From: Streptomyces sp. CB02058 | GTDB lineage: Bacteria; Actinomycetota; Actinomycetes; Streptomycetales; Streptomycetaceae | Direction of reading: 5' to 3' | Assembly: GCF_001905505.1 (NCBI RefSeq) | Contig: NZ_LIPG01000003.1 | Span: 1,566,916-1,630,915 of the forward strand | Length of the DNA stretch: 64,000 nt | Shown here: piece by piece, positions 42,724 to 52,038 of the stretch | How positions within the stretch are numbered: position 1 is the stretch's first letter | How the letters are laid out: each line of letters starts with the position of its first letter | The notes under the pieces: generated by a model | Databases searched by the model: none | What the model was told of the DNA's origin: nothing | The model's input: the letters and a program-made list of their open reading frames with translations, nothing else | Translations under genes and position numbers: made by a program

Positions 42724-43602
42724 ATGGACACGTCAGTGGCGGAAACGCTCGACCACTTGGTCGCCGACGCGACCGATCACCACTACAGCCCGTACACGCG
42801 CTTCGACTGGGTCGACGAACTCGCCGAGGAGCAGTGGTGGATGACGCCCGACCTGCTCAGCGTGGCCGGCACCCGGTACGCGCACGAGCTGGACGAGAAG
42901 CAGCTCATGCGGCTCAGCAAGTGGGAGAGCGTCAACTTCTTCAGCCTGAACATCCACGGAATCCGTGAGCTGCTCATCGAGGTGACCCGGCGCATCCACA
43001 CCCCCGGGTTCGAGCTGCCCTCGGAGTTCTTCCACCGCTTCCTGGGCGAGGAGAACGGGCACATGTGGTTCTTCGCCCAGTTCTGTTCGCGCTACGGCGG
43101 CAAGATCTACCCGGACAAGTCGCTCCCCGTGACGAAGGCGGAGGAGGACACCGATGTCGCTCACTTCCTGGTCTTCGCCCGCATCCTGATCTTCGAGGAG
43201 CTGGTCGACCACTTCAACCTCCGGATGGGGCGCGACACCACCCTGCACCCCCTGATCAGAGAGGTGAACCAGGTCCACCACGACGACGAGTGGCGCCACA
43301 TCATCATGGGCCGCAAGCTCGTCGGGCTGCTCTACGAGCCACTGCGCGAGCGCGGCGACCAGGAGCTGCGCGACCGCCTCGACCTGTACCTGCGGCGCTA
43401 CGTCACCGCGAGCGTCCAGTCGCTCTACAACCCGTCGGTCTACCGCGACGCGGGCATCCCCGAGCCCCTGGCCTTCCGCGAGGAACTGTTGAAGGACCCG
43501 GCGCGGGCCGGGTATCACGAGACCTTCTTCAAGCGCATCACCCGATTCCTCATCAGCCAGGGGATCATCAGCGGTTCCCCGTTCGAGGGGGCCGGGGTCT
43601 GA
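42724..43602 (+). CDS. AurF-like diiron N-oxygenase
   Basis: A 292-residue oxygenase of the AurF/CmlI (p-aminobenzoate N-oxygenase) family, which oxidises amines to hydroxylamines, nitroso or nitro groups. The seven diiron ligands can be placed: Glu68 (KWESVNFF), Glu110 and His113 (GEENGHMWFF), Glu158 or Glu159 (IFEELVDHF), and His185, Glu189, His192 (VHHDDEWRH). GGGGAG precedes the ATG; a 92-nt gap separates it from the acyl ligase gene. The next gene, a carrier protein, overlaps by 1 nt, suggesting that the substrate is the amino group of an aminoacyl-carrier protein; that is inference. Confidence 0.88.
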   Translation: MDTSVAETLDHLVADATDHHYSPYTRFDWVDELAEEQWWMTPDLLSVAGTRYAHELDEKQLMRLSKWESVNFFSLNIHGIRELLIEVTRRIHTPGFELPSEFFHRFLGEENGHMWFFAQFCSRYGGKIYPDKSLPVTKAEEDTDVAHFLVFARILIFEELVDHFNLRMGRDTTLHPLIREVNQVHHDDEWRHIIMGRKLVGLLYEPLRERGDQELRDRLDLYLRRYVTASVQSLYNPSVYRDAGIPEPLAFREELLKDPARAGYHETFFKRITRFLISQGIISGSPFEGAGV

Positions 43603-43862
43603 TGGCGGACGAGGCGATCGAGCGGGTGCGCGTCTGGTTGCTGGCCCGCAACCCCGAGGTGTCCACGATCGGCTGGGACGAGGACCTCATCGACAGCCGG
43701 CTCATCGACTCCCTCGACTTCCCCCAGCTTCTCTTCCTGCTGGAGGACCTGGCCGGACAGGAGTTGGAGCTGACCGTGGAGAACGTCACCGGCTTCCGGA
43801 CCCTGCGCGGCATCCGCGACAAGGTGCTGGCCGGCGTCACCGGTGGGGTGGGCCATGAGTGA
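43602..43862 (+). CDS. Free-standing acyl/aminoacyl carrier protein
   Basis: An 86-residue carrier protein with the phosphopantetheine Ser in SRLIDSLDFPQLLFLL. TGATG overlap with the diiron oxygenase gene, and its last 8 nt overlap the start of the ligase gene. Amino acid:carrier protein ligases are typically encoded beside their own carrier protein, so this is the expected acceptor of the activated amino acid. It would be primed by the PPTase of this operon. Confidence 0.9.
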   Translation: MADEAIERVRVWLLARNPEVSTIGWDEDLIDSRLIDSLDFPQLLFLLEDLAGQELELTVENVTGFRTLRGIRDKVLAGVTGGVGHE

Positions 43863-44694
43863 CCTCTACACCGCGCGCGGCGGACTCGTCACCCTGGGGC
43901 CGGAGCTGGTCCATCTCATGGACCTGCTGGACGGGCAGTTCCGGCGGTGGGCGGCCGAGGCCGGTGCCGCCCCCATGCTCTTCCCGACCGTGATCGGCGC
44001 CGCCGACCTGGCGTCCATCGACTACTTCGACAACTTCCCCCAGCTGGCCCTCATGACGGCACCCTTGAGGCTTCCCGCCGAAAGCGGCGCGGACGGCTCA
44101 GGCCCGGTGGACGGTCCGCTGGTCCCTGCGGACCGGCTCGGACCGAGCGAGTACGGGCTTGTCTCCGCGGCCTGTTACAACGTCTACCTGCACCATCGTT
44201 CCGCCAGCCTCACCGGGCCCACGTTCGTGACCACGGTCGCCAAGTGCTTCCGCAACGAGGACCACTACGACGGGCTGCGACGGCTGCGCGGCTTCACGAT
44301 GCGGGAGATCGTCTGCCTCGGCCCCCGGGAGGCGGTGCTGGACCACCTCGCCACGTTCCGCCCGAAGGTGGTCGAGTTCGCGTCCGGCCTCGGGCTGGGA
44401 CTGACGGTCGAGGCAGCCTCGGACCCCTTCTTCGAGAAGGACGGCGGACGGGCACTGCTGGCCCAGCTCTTCCCGGTGAAGGAGGAGTTCGTACACGGCT
44501 CCACCCTTGCCATCGGCTCTCTCAACTTCCACCGCAACTTCTTCGGCGAGCGCTGCGACATCTCGCTGGCCGACGGGGGCCCCGCCTACACCGGCTGCGT
44601 CGCCTTCGGCCTGGAACGGTGGATCGCGGCCCTGCTGGAGACCCACTCGGACCTCGACGAACTCCTCGTACGGGTCGCGGAGGCCACTTCGTGA
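43855..44694 (+). CDS. tRNA-synthetase-like amino acid:carrier protein ligase
   Basis: A 279-residue class II synthetase core without a tRNA-binding domain. Motif 2 reads KCFRNEDHYDGLRRLRGFTM and motif 3 GCVAFGLERWIAAL. A zinc triad Cys107 (AACYNVY), Glu151 (FTMREIV) and Cys248 (TGCVAFG) matches, with near-identical spacing, the set I recall for atypical-SerRS-derived amino acid:carrier protein ligases (Bradyrhizobium Bll0957: C131/E176/C279). These activate Gly or Ala and load it onto a carrier protein, not tRNA. It overlaps the carrier protein gene by 8 nt and the NRPS gene by 4 nt (GTGA). The amino acid used here is unknown. Confidence 0.85.
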   Translation: MSDLYTARGGLVTLGPELVHLMDLLDGQFRRWAAEAGAAPMLFPTVIGAADLASIDYFDNFPQLALMTAPLRLPAESGADGSGPVDGPLVPADRLGPSEYGLVSAACYNVYLHHRSASLTGPTFVTTVAKCFRNEDHYDGLRRLRGFTMREIVCLGPREAVLDHLATFRPKVVEFASGLGLGLTVEAASDPFFEKDGGRALLAQLFPVKEEFVHGSTLAIGSLNFHRNFFGERCDISLADGGPAYTGCVAFGLERWIAALLETHSDLDELLVRVAEATS

Positions 44695-47600
44695 GCGACC
44701 TCCTGGGCCGGCTGGCGTCGCTGCCCGCAGCGGAACGTGCCCGGCTGATGGACCGGCTGCGGCAGGGGGGTACCGGTCCCGACGCCGGTCCTCCCGCAGC
44801 GGCCGACGCCGGTCCGGACGCCGCTCCTGCCGGGGTATCCGCGGAGGTCGCCGGTCCCGTCGCCTCCGACGCCCAGCGGCGGCTGTGGCTGCTGCAGCGG
44901 CTCGACCCCGCGAGCCCGGCCCACCACCTCTCGGCCGCGTTCCGGCTGGCCGGGCCGCTCGACACCGGGGCGCTGGGCGAGGCGCTGACGGAGATCGGCG
45001 CACGGCACCCGGCCCTGCGCACCGGGTTCCGCGAGCACGGGGGTCAGCCGGTCCCGTACGTCGTGGAGCCCGCCGCCGTCGCGCCGCGGACCGTCGACCT
45101 CGGCGCGCTGCCGTCGGAAGACCGGGAACCGCGGGCGCACGCCTTGCACAGGGAACACGGCACCCGCCCGTTCGACCTGGAGCGTCCGCCCCTCGTCCGG
45201 TTCACCCTCTTCCGCTGCGCGGACGACCACCACGTGCTGACGGTCGTCGCCCACCATCTGGTCTGCGACGGCTGGTCGCTGGCCGTCTTCGCGGAGGAAC
45301 TGGCCGCGCTGTACGGGGCGTTCGCCGAGGACCGCCCGTCCCCGCTGCCGGCCCCGCCGGCCGCCCAGGGCGAGGAGCGGCGGCCGGGCGACGCGGAGTA
45401 CGCCCGCTCGGCCGCGTACTGGCGCGCCGCGCTCGACGGCGACCTGCCGGTCCTCGACCTGCCCGCCGACCGGCCGCGCCCGGTCCGGGCAACCGTACGG
45501 GGCGCCCGCCACGGCCTTCGGCTCCCGGCCGCGCTGCTCGACGAGGTGCGCGCGGCGGCCGGCCGGGACCGTTCCACCGTCTACGCCTTCCTGCTGGCCG
45601 CGTACGCCGTGACCCTGTACCGCGTCACCGGCGGGCAGGACCTGGTGATCGGCGCGCCCGTCGACGAGCGCCGGGGCGCCGCCGAGGAGCGGCTCATAGG
45701 TTTCCGTGTCAACACGCTTCCGCTGCGGGTGCGGCTACGGCCGGACCAGACCCACGCCGACGCGGCCCGGCACGCGGGCGAGGTGCTCTCCGGAGCGCTG
45801 GCCCACGCCCTGCCCTTCGGGGACATCGTCAGAGAGATCAACCCGCCGAGGCCCCCCGGCCGTCCGGTGCTCCGGCAGACGGCCTTCTCCCTCCAGCCGG
45901 CCGTCGCCGGCAGCCTCCGGGCGGGCGGGATCACCCTCGCCCCGGAGGCCCCGGACGCCTTCCACCTCGGCGTCTCGCCGCTCGAACTCGCCCTCCATCT
46001 GCGCGAGCAGGACGGCGAACTGCTCGGATGCCTCGAATACCGCACCGATCTCTTCGACGCGGTCACCGTCGCCGGATGGGCCGAGGAGTTCCAGAGGACC
46101 GTCCGCCGGGCAGTCCGGCTTCCCCGGGCCCTCGTCGCACCGCCCACGCGCGAGCCCGTCCTCATCCTGCCGACCACCACCGCCCCCACGGCCCCCGAGG
46201 GCGCTTCGCCCGACGAGGGTCCGGAGACCAACCTCACCGACAGCCAACTCGCCCTGTACTTCGGAAAGAAGACCTCCGGCGACGTGCGGCTCTACTACGA
46301 GAACGTCACCGCGTTCTTCACTCTCACCGGGGCCCTCGACCACCCGCGCTTCCAGCGGGCGTTCCAGAAGCTGGTGGACCACAGTGACGCCCTGCGCTCC
46401 ACCTTCCACGAGGTGGAGGGCGTCCCGGTGCGACGGGTGAGCGAGACCGTGCCCGCCCCGGTGGACCTGGTGGACCTGTCCGGGGCGGCCGACCCGCGGG
46501 CGGCGGCCCTGGCCTGGGCCCGCCGGCGTACGGCGACCGGCCTCGACCCCTCCCGCGCGGTGTTCGACTCCGCCCTGCTCCGGCTCGGCCCCGATGCCTG
46601 GGCCTGGTACCTCGACGTCGACCACCTGGTCTGCGACGCCTGGTCCATGGCCCTGATCCTGCGCACCCTGTCCGACTACTACGACCTGGACAGGGAAGGA
46701 CGGCTCGACGAGGCCGAACCGCTGCCGCCGTTCCAGGCGTACGCCGACCACGAGCGGGCGGGCCGCGGCACCGAGCGCCGCCGGCGGGCGCGGCGCCACT
46801 GGGAGGCGCTCGCGGCCCGGCCCGTCGAGCGGCTCGCCTTCCACGGCCGCGAGGAGGACCTCGCCGGGCAGACCCGCACCGCCCGGATCAGCCTCGACCT
46901 CGGCGCCGGACGCAGCTCCCGGATCACCGAGTTCGTCCGCGCGGAAGGGTACGCCTCGCCCGCCACCGCCTTCGGCGCGGCGCTCTTCGCCTATCTCCAC
47001 CGGGTCGGCGGCGGCGAACTCCTGCGCATCGGGACGCCGTTCGCCAGCCGTCCCGCGGAATTCCGCTCCACCATCGGCCTCTTCATGAACGTCCTGCCGC
47101 TCCAGGTGCGGATCGACGGGGACACCACTCTGCGCACGCTCGCCCGGGAGGTCCAGCGCGCCTTCCTCGACGCGGCCCGCCACCAGGACCACGTCCCCCG
47201 GCACCGCGGCGGCACCCGTCTCTACGACGTCTACCTCAACTACCAGAACGCCGTTTTCGAAGGGTTCGGATCCCCGGCCGGATTCGACCTCGTCGACACC
47301 GGCCACTCCCCGGACCGGCTCACCCTGCAAGTGCGCGAGTTGCACGCGGACACCGGCGCGGAGCCCCGGTTCGTGCTGGACTTCGATTTCCACACCGCCT
47401 GCTTCGACGAGGCCGAACGCGAGCGCGCCACCGGCCACTACCTCGCCCTGCTCGACGCCCTGACCACCGATCCGGAAGCACCGGTGTCCGCCCCGGCGAT
47501 GCTGTCGGACGCGGAGCTGGCCCTCCTCGACGCGTACAACGACACCGCACGCCCCTACGACCTCTCCGTCCCGCTCCACGCACGGGTGGAGCAGCAGGCG

Positions 47601-50237
47601 CGGCGCACCCCCGACGCCCCGGCGGTGGTCTTCGAGGGCAGCACCCTCACGTACGCCGCACTCGACGCGGCCGCCGACCGGCTGGCCCGGCGCATCCGGG
47701 AAGCCGTGAGGCTTCCCGAAGGCGGCCGGTTCGAGCCCGGCACCACGGTGGCGGTCCACCTGGACCGGTCCGCGCACATGGTCGTCGCCCTGCTCGCGGT
47801 CCTCAAGGCAGGCGGCGCCTACCTCCCCGTGGACCCGGCGACCCCGGCCGAGCGGATGGCGTTCATGCTGTCCGACGCCGGAGCGGCCCTCGTCCTCACC
47901 GTCCGCCCGCTGCCGGACGGCGGCCTGCCCGACGTCCCCGTCCTGTGGGTGGACGAGGCCGGGCCGGCGAGCGCCGGCACACCCGACGGGCCCGACGAAA
48001 CGGCCGGCCCGGCGGTCATGACCGATCCCGACCTGCCCGCCTACCTCATCTACACCTCCGGCTCCACCGGCGTCCCCAAGTGCGTCGAGATCACGCACCG
48101 GGCCATCTGCAACCGGCTGCTGTGGATGCAGGAGACGTACGGACTCACCGCCGCCGACGCGGTGGTGCAGAAGACCCCGTTCACCTTCGACGTCTCCGTG
48201 TGGGAGTTCTTCTGGCCGCTGATGGCCGGCGCCCGGCTCGTGGTGGCCCGACCCGAAGGGCACCGCGACCCCGCCTACCTGTCCGGGCTGATCCGCAGCG
48301 AGGCGGTGACGACCGTTCACTTCGTGCCGTCCATGCTCCGCGTCCACCTCGACGACCCGGCGACCGCGGACGGCGGGAGCCTGCGCCGCGTCTTCGTCAG
48401 CGGGGAGGCGCTGCCCCCGGATCTGGTACGCGCGTTCTTCCTGCGGTACCCGGAGGTCGAACTCCACAACCTCTACGGCCCCACCGAGGCGGCCGTGGAC
48501 GTGTCGGCGTGGCGGTGCGCGCCCGAGGACGCCGACGGGCCCGTGCCCATCGGCCGCCCGGTCGCCAACACCACCCTCGACGTGCTGAACGACCGGCTTG
48601 GTCCGGTGCCTCTCGGCATCGTCGGCGAACTCCACATCGGCGGGATACAGCTCGCCGCCGGTTACCGCAACCGGGAGGAGCTCACCGCCGAACGGTTCGT
48701 CCCCGACCCCCGTCGGCCGGGCGGACGGCTCTACCGCACCGGCGACCTCGTACGCCAACGACGCGACGGAGCACTGGAGTTCCTCGGCCGCGCCGACGGG
48801 CAGGTCAAGCTGCGCGGGTTCCGGATCGAACTCGGCGAGATCGAGACCCGTCTGGCCACGCACCCCGGCGTACGCGCTGCCGCGGTCCGCACCTCGCAGG
48901 ACCGTCTGGTGGGCTACGTGGTGCCGGCCGCGGGGGCCGACGCGGCCCCCGGCCGGGACGAGCTGCGGGCGTTCCTGGCGCGATCGCTGCCCGACCACAT
49001 GGTGCCGGCCGCCTACGTGCTCCTGGACGCGCTCCCGGTCACCGCCAACGGCAAACTCGACCGCGCCGCCCTCCCCGAACCGGGCCCGCATCCGGCCGCC
49101 ACCTCTTCCGGAACCGCCGCGTCGGCGCGGACCCCGGTCCAGCGCGCCGTGGCGGAGCTGTGGGGCGAACTGCTCGGACGCGACCCGGAGGCGATCGCCC
49201 CCGACGAGGACTTCTTCGAACTCGGCGGCCACTCGCTGCTCGCGGCCCGCCTCGTGGCCGCGGTGGGCCGCCGCTTCGGGGTGCGGCTTCCGCTCACCTC
49301 CCTCTTCGAGGCGCCGACCGTGGCCCGGTTCTCCGCGCTGCTGTCCGCCGGATCCGCACACGCCCAGATCCTCCCGCTGCGAGCGCCGGTCACTCCGGCG
49401 CCGCTGTTCCTGTTCCACCCCGCAGGCGGCGACGTCATGGCGTACCGGGAACTTGTCCACCTGCTGCCGGGGGGACGGGAGGTGCTCGGCATCCGGTCCC
49501 GCGCCCTGTCCGGCGAGCCCGAAGCGGAGAGCTTCGCCGCGATGGCCGCCCAGTACGCCGAACTGGTCCGCGGCCACCGGCCCACCGGCCCCTACCACCT
49601 GGCCGGCTGGTCGATGGGCGGCGCCCTCGCCGTCGAGGTGGCGGCACTGCTGGAGGCGGCGGGCGAGGAGGTCGCACTGGTCGCGCTGCTCGACTCGTCC
49701 GTCCCCGGCGGGGGCGACCCCGACCCGCTGCTGGCCCCCGCCGTAGCCCTCGCCGACACCCTCCGCGACCTGGCCGTGACCCCGCAGGAAGCCGCCGGGC
49801 TCCGCGAGCGGCTGCGCGGACTGCCGCTTCAGGAACGGCTGAAGCTGCTGGTCGCCCGTGCCGAGGAGCGCGGCCGGCCGGCCACTCCCACCGAGGCCCT
49901 GCTGCACCAGGCGGAACTGGCCGAACACCACGAGCAGGTGGTCCTCAGCCACCGGCCCACCGCTGTCGACGCCCCGCTCACCGTGTGGTGGGCGCGCGAC
50001 CGGCTGCGCGAACCCCGCGCGGACTGGGCGCCGTTGACGCGCGGCGGCATCCGGGAGGAGGCGACCCTCCCCGGAGACCACTTCACCCTGCTGCGCCCGC
50101 CGTACGTCACCGAGGTGGCGAGGCGGCTGGCGGCGGCCCTGGACCCGGGGCCGCAGGGCCGGGACACACCGCCGCCGGTCTCCCACGACCCGTCCACCGG
50201 TAACGAGCCAGAACGAGAAGGAAGTGAGCAGCTGTGA
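44691..50237 (+). CDS. Nonribosomal peptide synthetase, C-C-A(Ser)-PCP-TE
   Basis: An 1848-residue NRPS. A short helical N-terminus (SDLLGRLASLPAAERARLMD) may dock the free carrier protein. Domains: C1 with HHLVCDG at about 188; C2 with the variant DHLVCDA at about 644 (second His kept); A at about 990-1480 with YTSGSTGVPK; PCP with Ser in LGGHSLLAARL at about 1515; TE with nucleophile GWSMGG at about 1637 and His in PGDHFTLL. The ten-residue code read by eye is DVWHFSLVDK, identical to my memory of the EntF serine code. Two C domains but one A domain fit the use of two external carrier-bound donors. GTGA start. Confidence 0.93.
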   Translation: MSDLLGRLASLPAAERARLMDRLRQGGTGPDAGPPAAADAGPDAAPAGVSAEVAGPVASDAQRRLWLLQRLDPASPAHHLSAAFRLAGPLDTGALGEALTEIGARHPALRTGFREHGGQPVPYVVEPAAVAPRTVDLGALPSEDREPRAHALHREHGTRPFDLERPPLVRFTLFRCADDHHVLTVVAHHLVCDGWSLAVFAEELAALYGAFAEDRPSPLPAPPAAQGEERRPGDAEYARSAAYWRAALDGDLPVLDLPADRPRPVRATVRGARHGLRLPAALLDEVRAAAGRDRSTVYAFLLAAYAVTLYRVTGGQDLVIGAPVDERRGAAEERLIGFRVNTLPLRVRLRPDQTHADAARHAGEVLSGALAHALPFGDIVREINPPRPPGRPVLRQTAFSLQPAVAGSLRAGGITLAPEAPDAFHLGVSPLELALHLREQDGELLGCLEYRTDLFDAVTVAGWAEEFQRTVRRAVRLPRALVAPPTREPVLILPTTTAPTAPEGASPDEGPETNLTDSQLALYFGKKTSGDVRLYYENVTAFFTLTGALDHPRFQRAFQKLVDHSDALRSTFHEVEGVPVRRVSETVPAPVDLVDLSGAADPRAAALAWARRRTATGLDPSRAVFDSALLRLGPDAWAWYLDVDHLVCDAWSMALILRTLSDYYDLDREGRLDEAEPLPPFQAYADHERAGRGTERRRRARRHWEALAARPVERLAFHGREEDLAGQTRTARISLDLGAGRSSRITEFVRAEGYASPATAFGAALFAYLHRVGGGELLRIGTPFASRPAEFRSTIGLFMNVLPLQVRIDGDTTLRTLAREVQRAFLDAARHQDHVPRHRGGTRLYDVYLNYQNAVFEGFGSPAGFDLVDTGHSPDRLTLQVRELHADTGAEPRFVLDFDFHTACFDEAERERATGHYLALLDALTTDPEAPVSAPAMLSDAELALLDAYNDTARPYDLSVPLHARVEQQARRTPDAPAVVFEGSTLTYAALDAAADRLARRIREAVRLPEGGRFEPGTTVAVHLDRSAHMVVALLAVLKAGGAYLPVDPATPAERMAFMLSDAGAALVLTVRPLPDGGLPDVPVLWVDEAGPASAGTPDGPDETAGPAVMTDPDLPAYLIYTSGSTGVPKCVEITHRAICNRLLWMQETYGLTAADAVVQKTPFTFDVSVWEFFWPLMAGARLVVARPEGHRDPAYLSGLIRSEAVTTVHFVPSMLRVHLDDPATADGGSLRRVFVSGEALPPDLVRAFFLRYPEVELHNLYGPTEAAVDVSAWRCAPEDADGPVPIGRPVANTTLDVLNDRLGPVPLGIVGELHIGGIQLAAGYRNREELTAERFVPDPRRPGGRLYRTGDLVRQRRDGALEFLGRADGQVKLRGFRIELGEIETRLATHPGVRAAAVRTSQDRLVGYVVPAAGADAAPGRDELRAFLARSLPDHMVPAAYVLLDALPVTANGKLDRAALPEPGPHPAATSSGTAASARTPVQRAVAELWGELLGRDPEAIAPDEDFFELGGHSLLAARLVAAVGRRFGVRLPLTSLFEAPTVARFSALLSAGSAHAQILPLRAPVTPAPLFLFHPAGGDVMAYRELVHLLPGGREVLGIRSRALSGEPEAESFAAMAAQYAELVRGHRPTGPYHLAGWSMGGALAVEVAALLEAAGEEVALVALLDSSVPGGGDPDPLLAPAVALADTLRDLAVTPQEAAGLRERLRGLPLQERLKLLVARAEERGRPATPTEALLHQAELAEHHEQVVLSHRPTAVDAPLTVWWARDRLREPRADWAPLTRGGIREEATLPGDHFTLLRPPYVTEVARRLAAALDPGPQGRDTPPPVSHDPSTGNEPEREGSEQL

Positions 50238-51157
50238 CCTCTGCGCAAGCCAATCAGGGGACCACCCCGCCGCCGGAGAACCCCGCGCCCGCAGCGGGCA
50301 CGCCCCCGCTGGCGGTGGTGGCGGGAGTGGTCACGGTCGTCCTGTGGGCTTCCGCGTTCATCGGCATCCGGGCCGCCGGCGACGACATCGGCCCGGGCGC
50401 CCTCACCCTCGCCCGGCTGTTCATCGGAGCCGTGCTCCTGGGTGCGGTGGTCCTGGCACGCCGGGTGCCGCTGCCGCCCCGCTCGGACGCACCGCGCCTG
50501 ATCCTCTGCGGATTCCTCTGGTTCGGGGTCTACAACGTCGCGCTCAACGCCGCCGAGCAGCGCATCGACGCCGGCACCACCTCGATGATCATCAGCCTCG
50601 GTCCGGTGCTCATCGCCGTGCTGGCCGGGCTGCTCCTGAAAGAGGGGTTCCCCCGCTCGCTGGTCGTCGGCGGCAGCGTGGCGCTGGCCGGCGTCCTGCT
50701 GATCGGCCTGGCCACCTCCAGCGAGGGCCTGGACGCCGGGACCGGCAGCCTGCTCGCCCTGCTGGCCGCCGTGGCGTACGCGGGCGGTGTCGTCACCGAG
50801 AAGCCGCTGCTCGCCAACAGCTCGGCCCTCGTGGTGACCTGGCTCGCCTGCGTGGTGGGAGCGGTGCTGTGTCTGCCGTTCCTCCCGCAGCTCATCGACG
50901 ACCTCTCGCACGCGAGCGGCGAGTCGATCGCCTGGACGATCTACCTCGGCGTCTTCCCGACCTCGGTCGCGTTCACGACCTGGGGCTATGCGCTGGCCCG
51001 ATCCACCGCCGGGAAGATGGGCGCGCTCACCTACCTCTCGCCTCCGATCGCCGTCACCCTCGCCTGGCTGATCCTCTCCGAGACCCCGCCGTGGCTGGCG
51101 ATCGTCGGCGGCGCGCTCTCCCTCGGCGGCGTCGTCTTCAGCCAGCGCAAGAAGTGA
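50234..51157 (+). CDS. EamA/DMT-family transporter
   Basis: A 307-residue inner-membrane protein with ten hydrophobic helices in two EamA repeats (VVTVVLWASAFIGIRAAGDD; later AVAYAGGVVTEKPLLANSSA). The GTG overlaps the NRPS stop (GTGA). The family exports amino acids and small metabolites, so product efflux or self-resistance is likely from context. Confidence 0.88.
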   Translation: MTSAQANQGTTPPPENPAPAAGTPPLAVVAGVVTVVLWASAFIGIRAAGDDIGPGALTLARLFIGAVLLGAVVLARRVPLPPRSDAPRLILCGFLWFGVYNVALNAAEQRIDAGTTSMIISLGPVLIAVLAGLLLKEGFPRSLVVGGSVALAGVLLIGLATSSEGLDAGTGSLLALLAAVAYAGGVVTEKPLLANSSALVVTWLACVVGAVLCLPFLPQLIDDLSHASGESIAWTIYLGVFPTSVAFTTWGYALARSTAGKMGALTYLSPPIAVTLAWLILSETPPWLAIVGGALSLGGVVFSQRKK

Positions 51158-52038
51158 GAGCGGTGCGCGACATGGCGGCTGAGCGGCACCAGGGCGGCGG
51201 AGAGCGCCCGGCCACGGTGCCGGGCGTACGGGGCCCGTCCCCGCGCCCCGAGGCCGCCGCCCCGACCGTCGCGGTCGCGGATACCCGGGACGTGCTGGCG
51301 CTGCCCGGCGCCCAGGCGTTCGTCCTCACCCCGTCCGAGACGCTCCGCCTCGCGGACGCCCGTACCGAGGCCGCCCGTGCGGACTTCGTCGCGGCGCACT
51401 TCCTGGCCCGTCTGTGCGCCGCCCGCCGGACGGGAGGCTCGCCGCTCGACGTCGTCCTGCACCAGCTCTGCCCCGACTGCGGCGGCCCGCACGGCCGCCC
51501 CCGCGTCTCCGCGCGCGGCGGGGGACCAGCAGCGGAGATCAGTCTCTCGTACGCGGGCGGGGTGGTGGCCGCCGCTGCCGCGGACCGCCCGGTCGGCGTC
51601 GACGTCGAGCGGCTCCCGCGCCGGGGCGTGCCCGGCCGCGACATCCGCGCACTGCGCCGCTTCCTGACGCCCGGCGAGGCCGGGCGGATCCGCGTATCCC
51701 CCGCCCCCGCGGACGCCCTGCTGCACACCTGGGTCCGCAAGGAGGCACTGGTCAAGGCGACCGGCGACGGCCTGCCCGTCATGGCCGGCCTGGACCTCTC
51801 GGACCTGCCGTGCGGCCCGACGGCCCCCGGCAGGGCGTACCGGATCCGCGTGCCCGGCAGCCCCGGACCCCACGACCTGACCGACCTGACCGACGTACCG
51901 CCCGGAGTGATCGGTGCGGTCGCGGTCGCCGTACCCGAAGTCTCGTACCGTCCCTGTTCCCCCGCCGCCTCCGGCGTGCGGTCGCTGCGGCCCCGACGAA
52001 CCGACGACACCCCTTCAGACCAGGGAGACACATCATGA
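51154..52038 (+). CDS. Sfp-type 4'-phosphopantetheinyl transferase
   Basis: A 294-residue PPTase that transfers phosphopantetheine from CoA to carrier-protein serines. Motifs VGVDVERLPRRG (Mg-binding Asp and Glu) and WVRKEALVKATGDG are present. The start is uncertain: GTG 51154 overlaps the EamA stop (GTGA, the pattern of this operon), while GTG 51163 and ATG 51172 are alternatives; none has a strong ribosome site. It is expected to activate the carrier domains of the acyl ligase, the free carrier protein and the NRPS. Confidence 0.9.
   Translation: MRAVRDMAAERHQGGGERPATVPGVRGPSPRPEAAAPTVAVADTRDVLALPGAQAFVLTPSETLRLADARTEAARADFVAAHFLARLCAARRTGGSPLDVVLHQLCPDCGGPHGRPRVSARGGGPAAEISLSYAGGVVAAAAADRPVGVDVERLPRRGVPGRDIRALRRFLTPGEAGRIRVSPAPADALLHTWVRKEALVKATGDGLPVMAGLDLSDLPCGPTAPGRAYRIRVPGSPGPHDLTDLTDVPPGVIGAVAVAVPEVSYRPCSPAASGVRSLRPRRTDDTPSDQGDTS

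Noticed and set aside
42724..43602. Considered as a stearoyl-ACP desaturase or ribonucleotide reductase-like diiron protein
   Set aside because: The ligand spacing (E, ExxH, E, HxxxExxH) and the WESVNFF region fit AurF/CmlI N-oxygenases better.
43855..44694. Considered as a genuine seryl-tRNA synthetase duplicate giving self-resistance or tRNA-dependent transfer as in valanimycin
   Set aside because: It is only 279 residues, lacks the coiled-coil tRNA arm, carries the zinc triad of carrier-protein ligases and overlaps a carrier protein gene.
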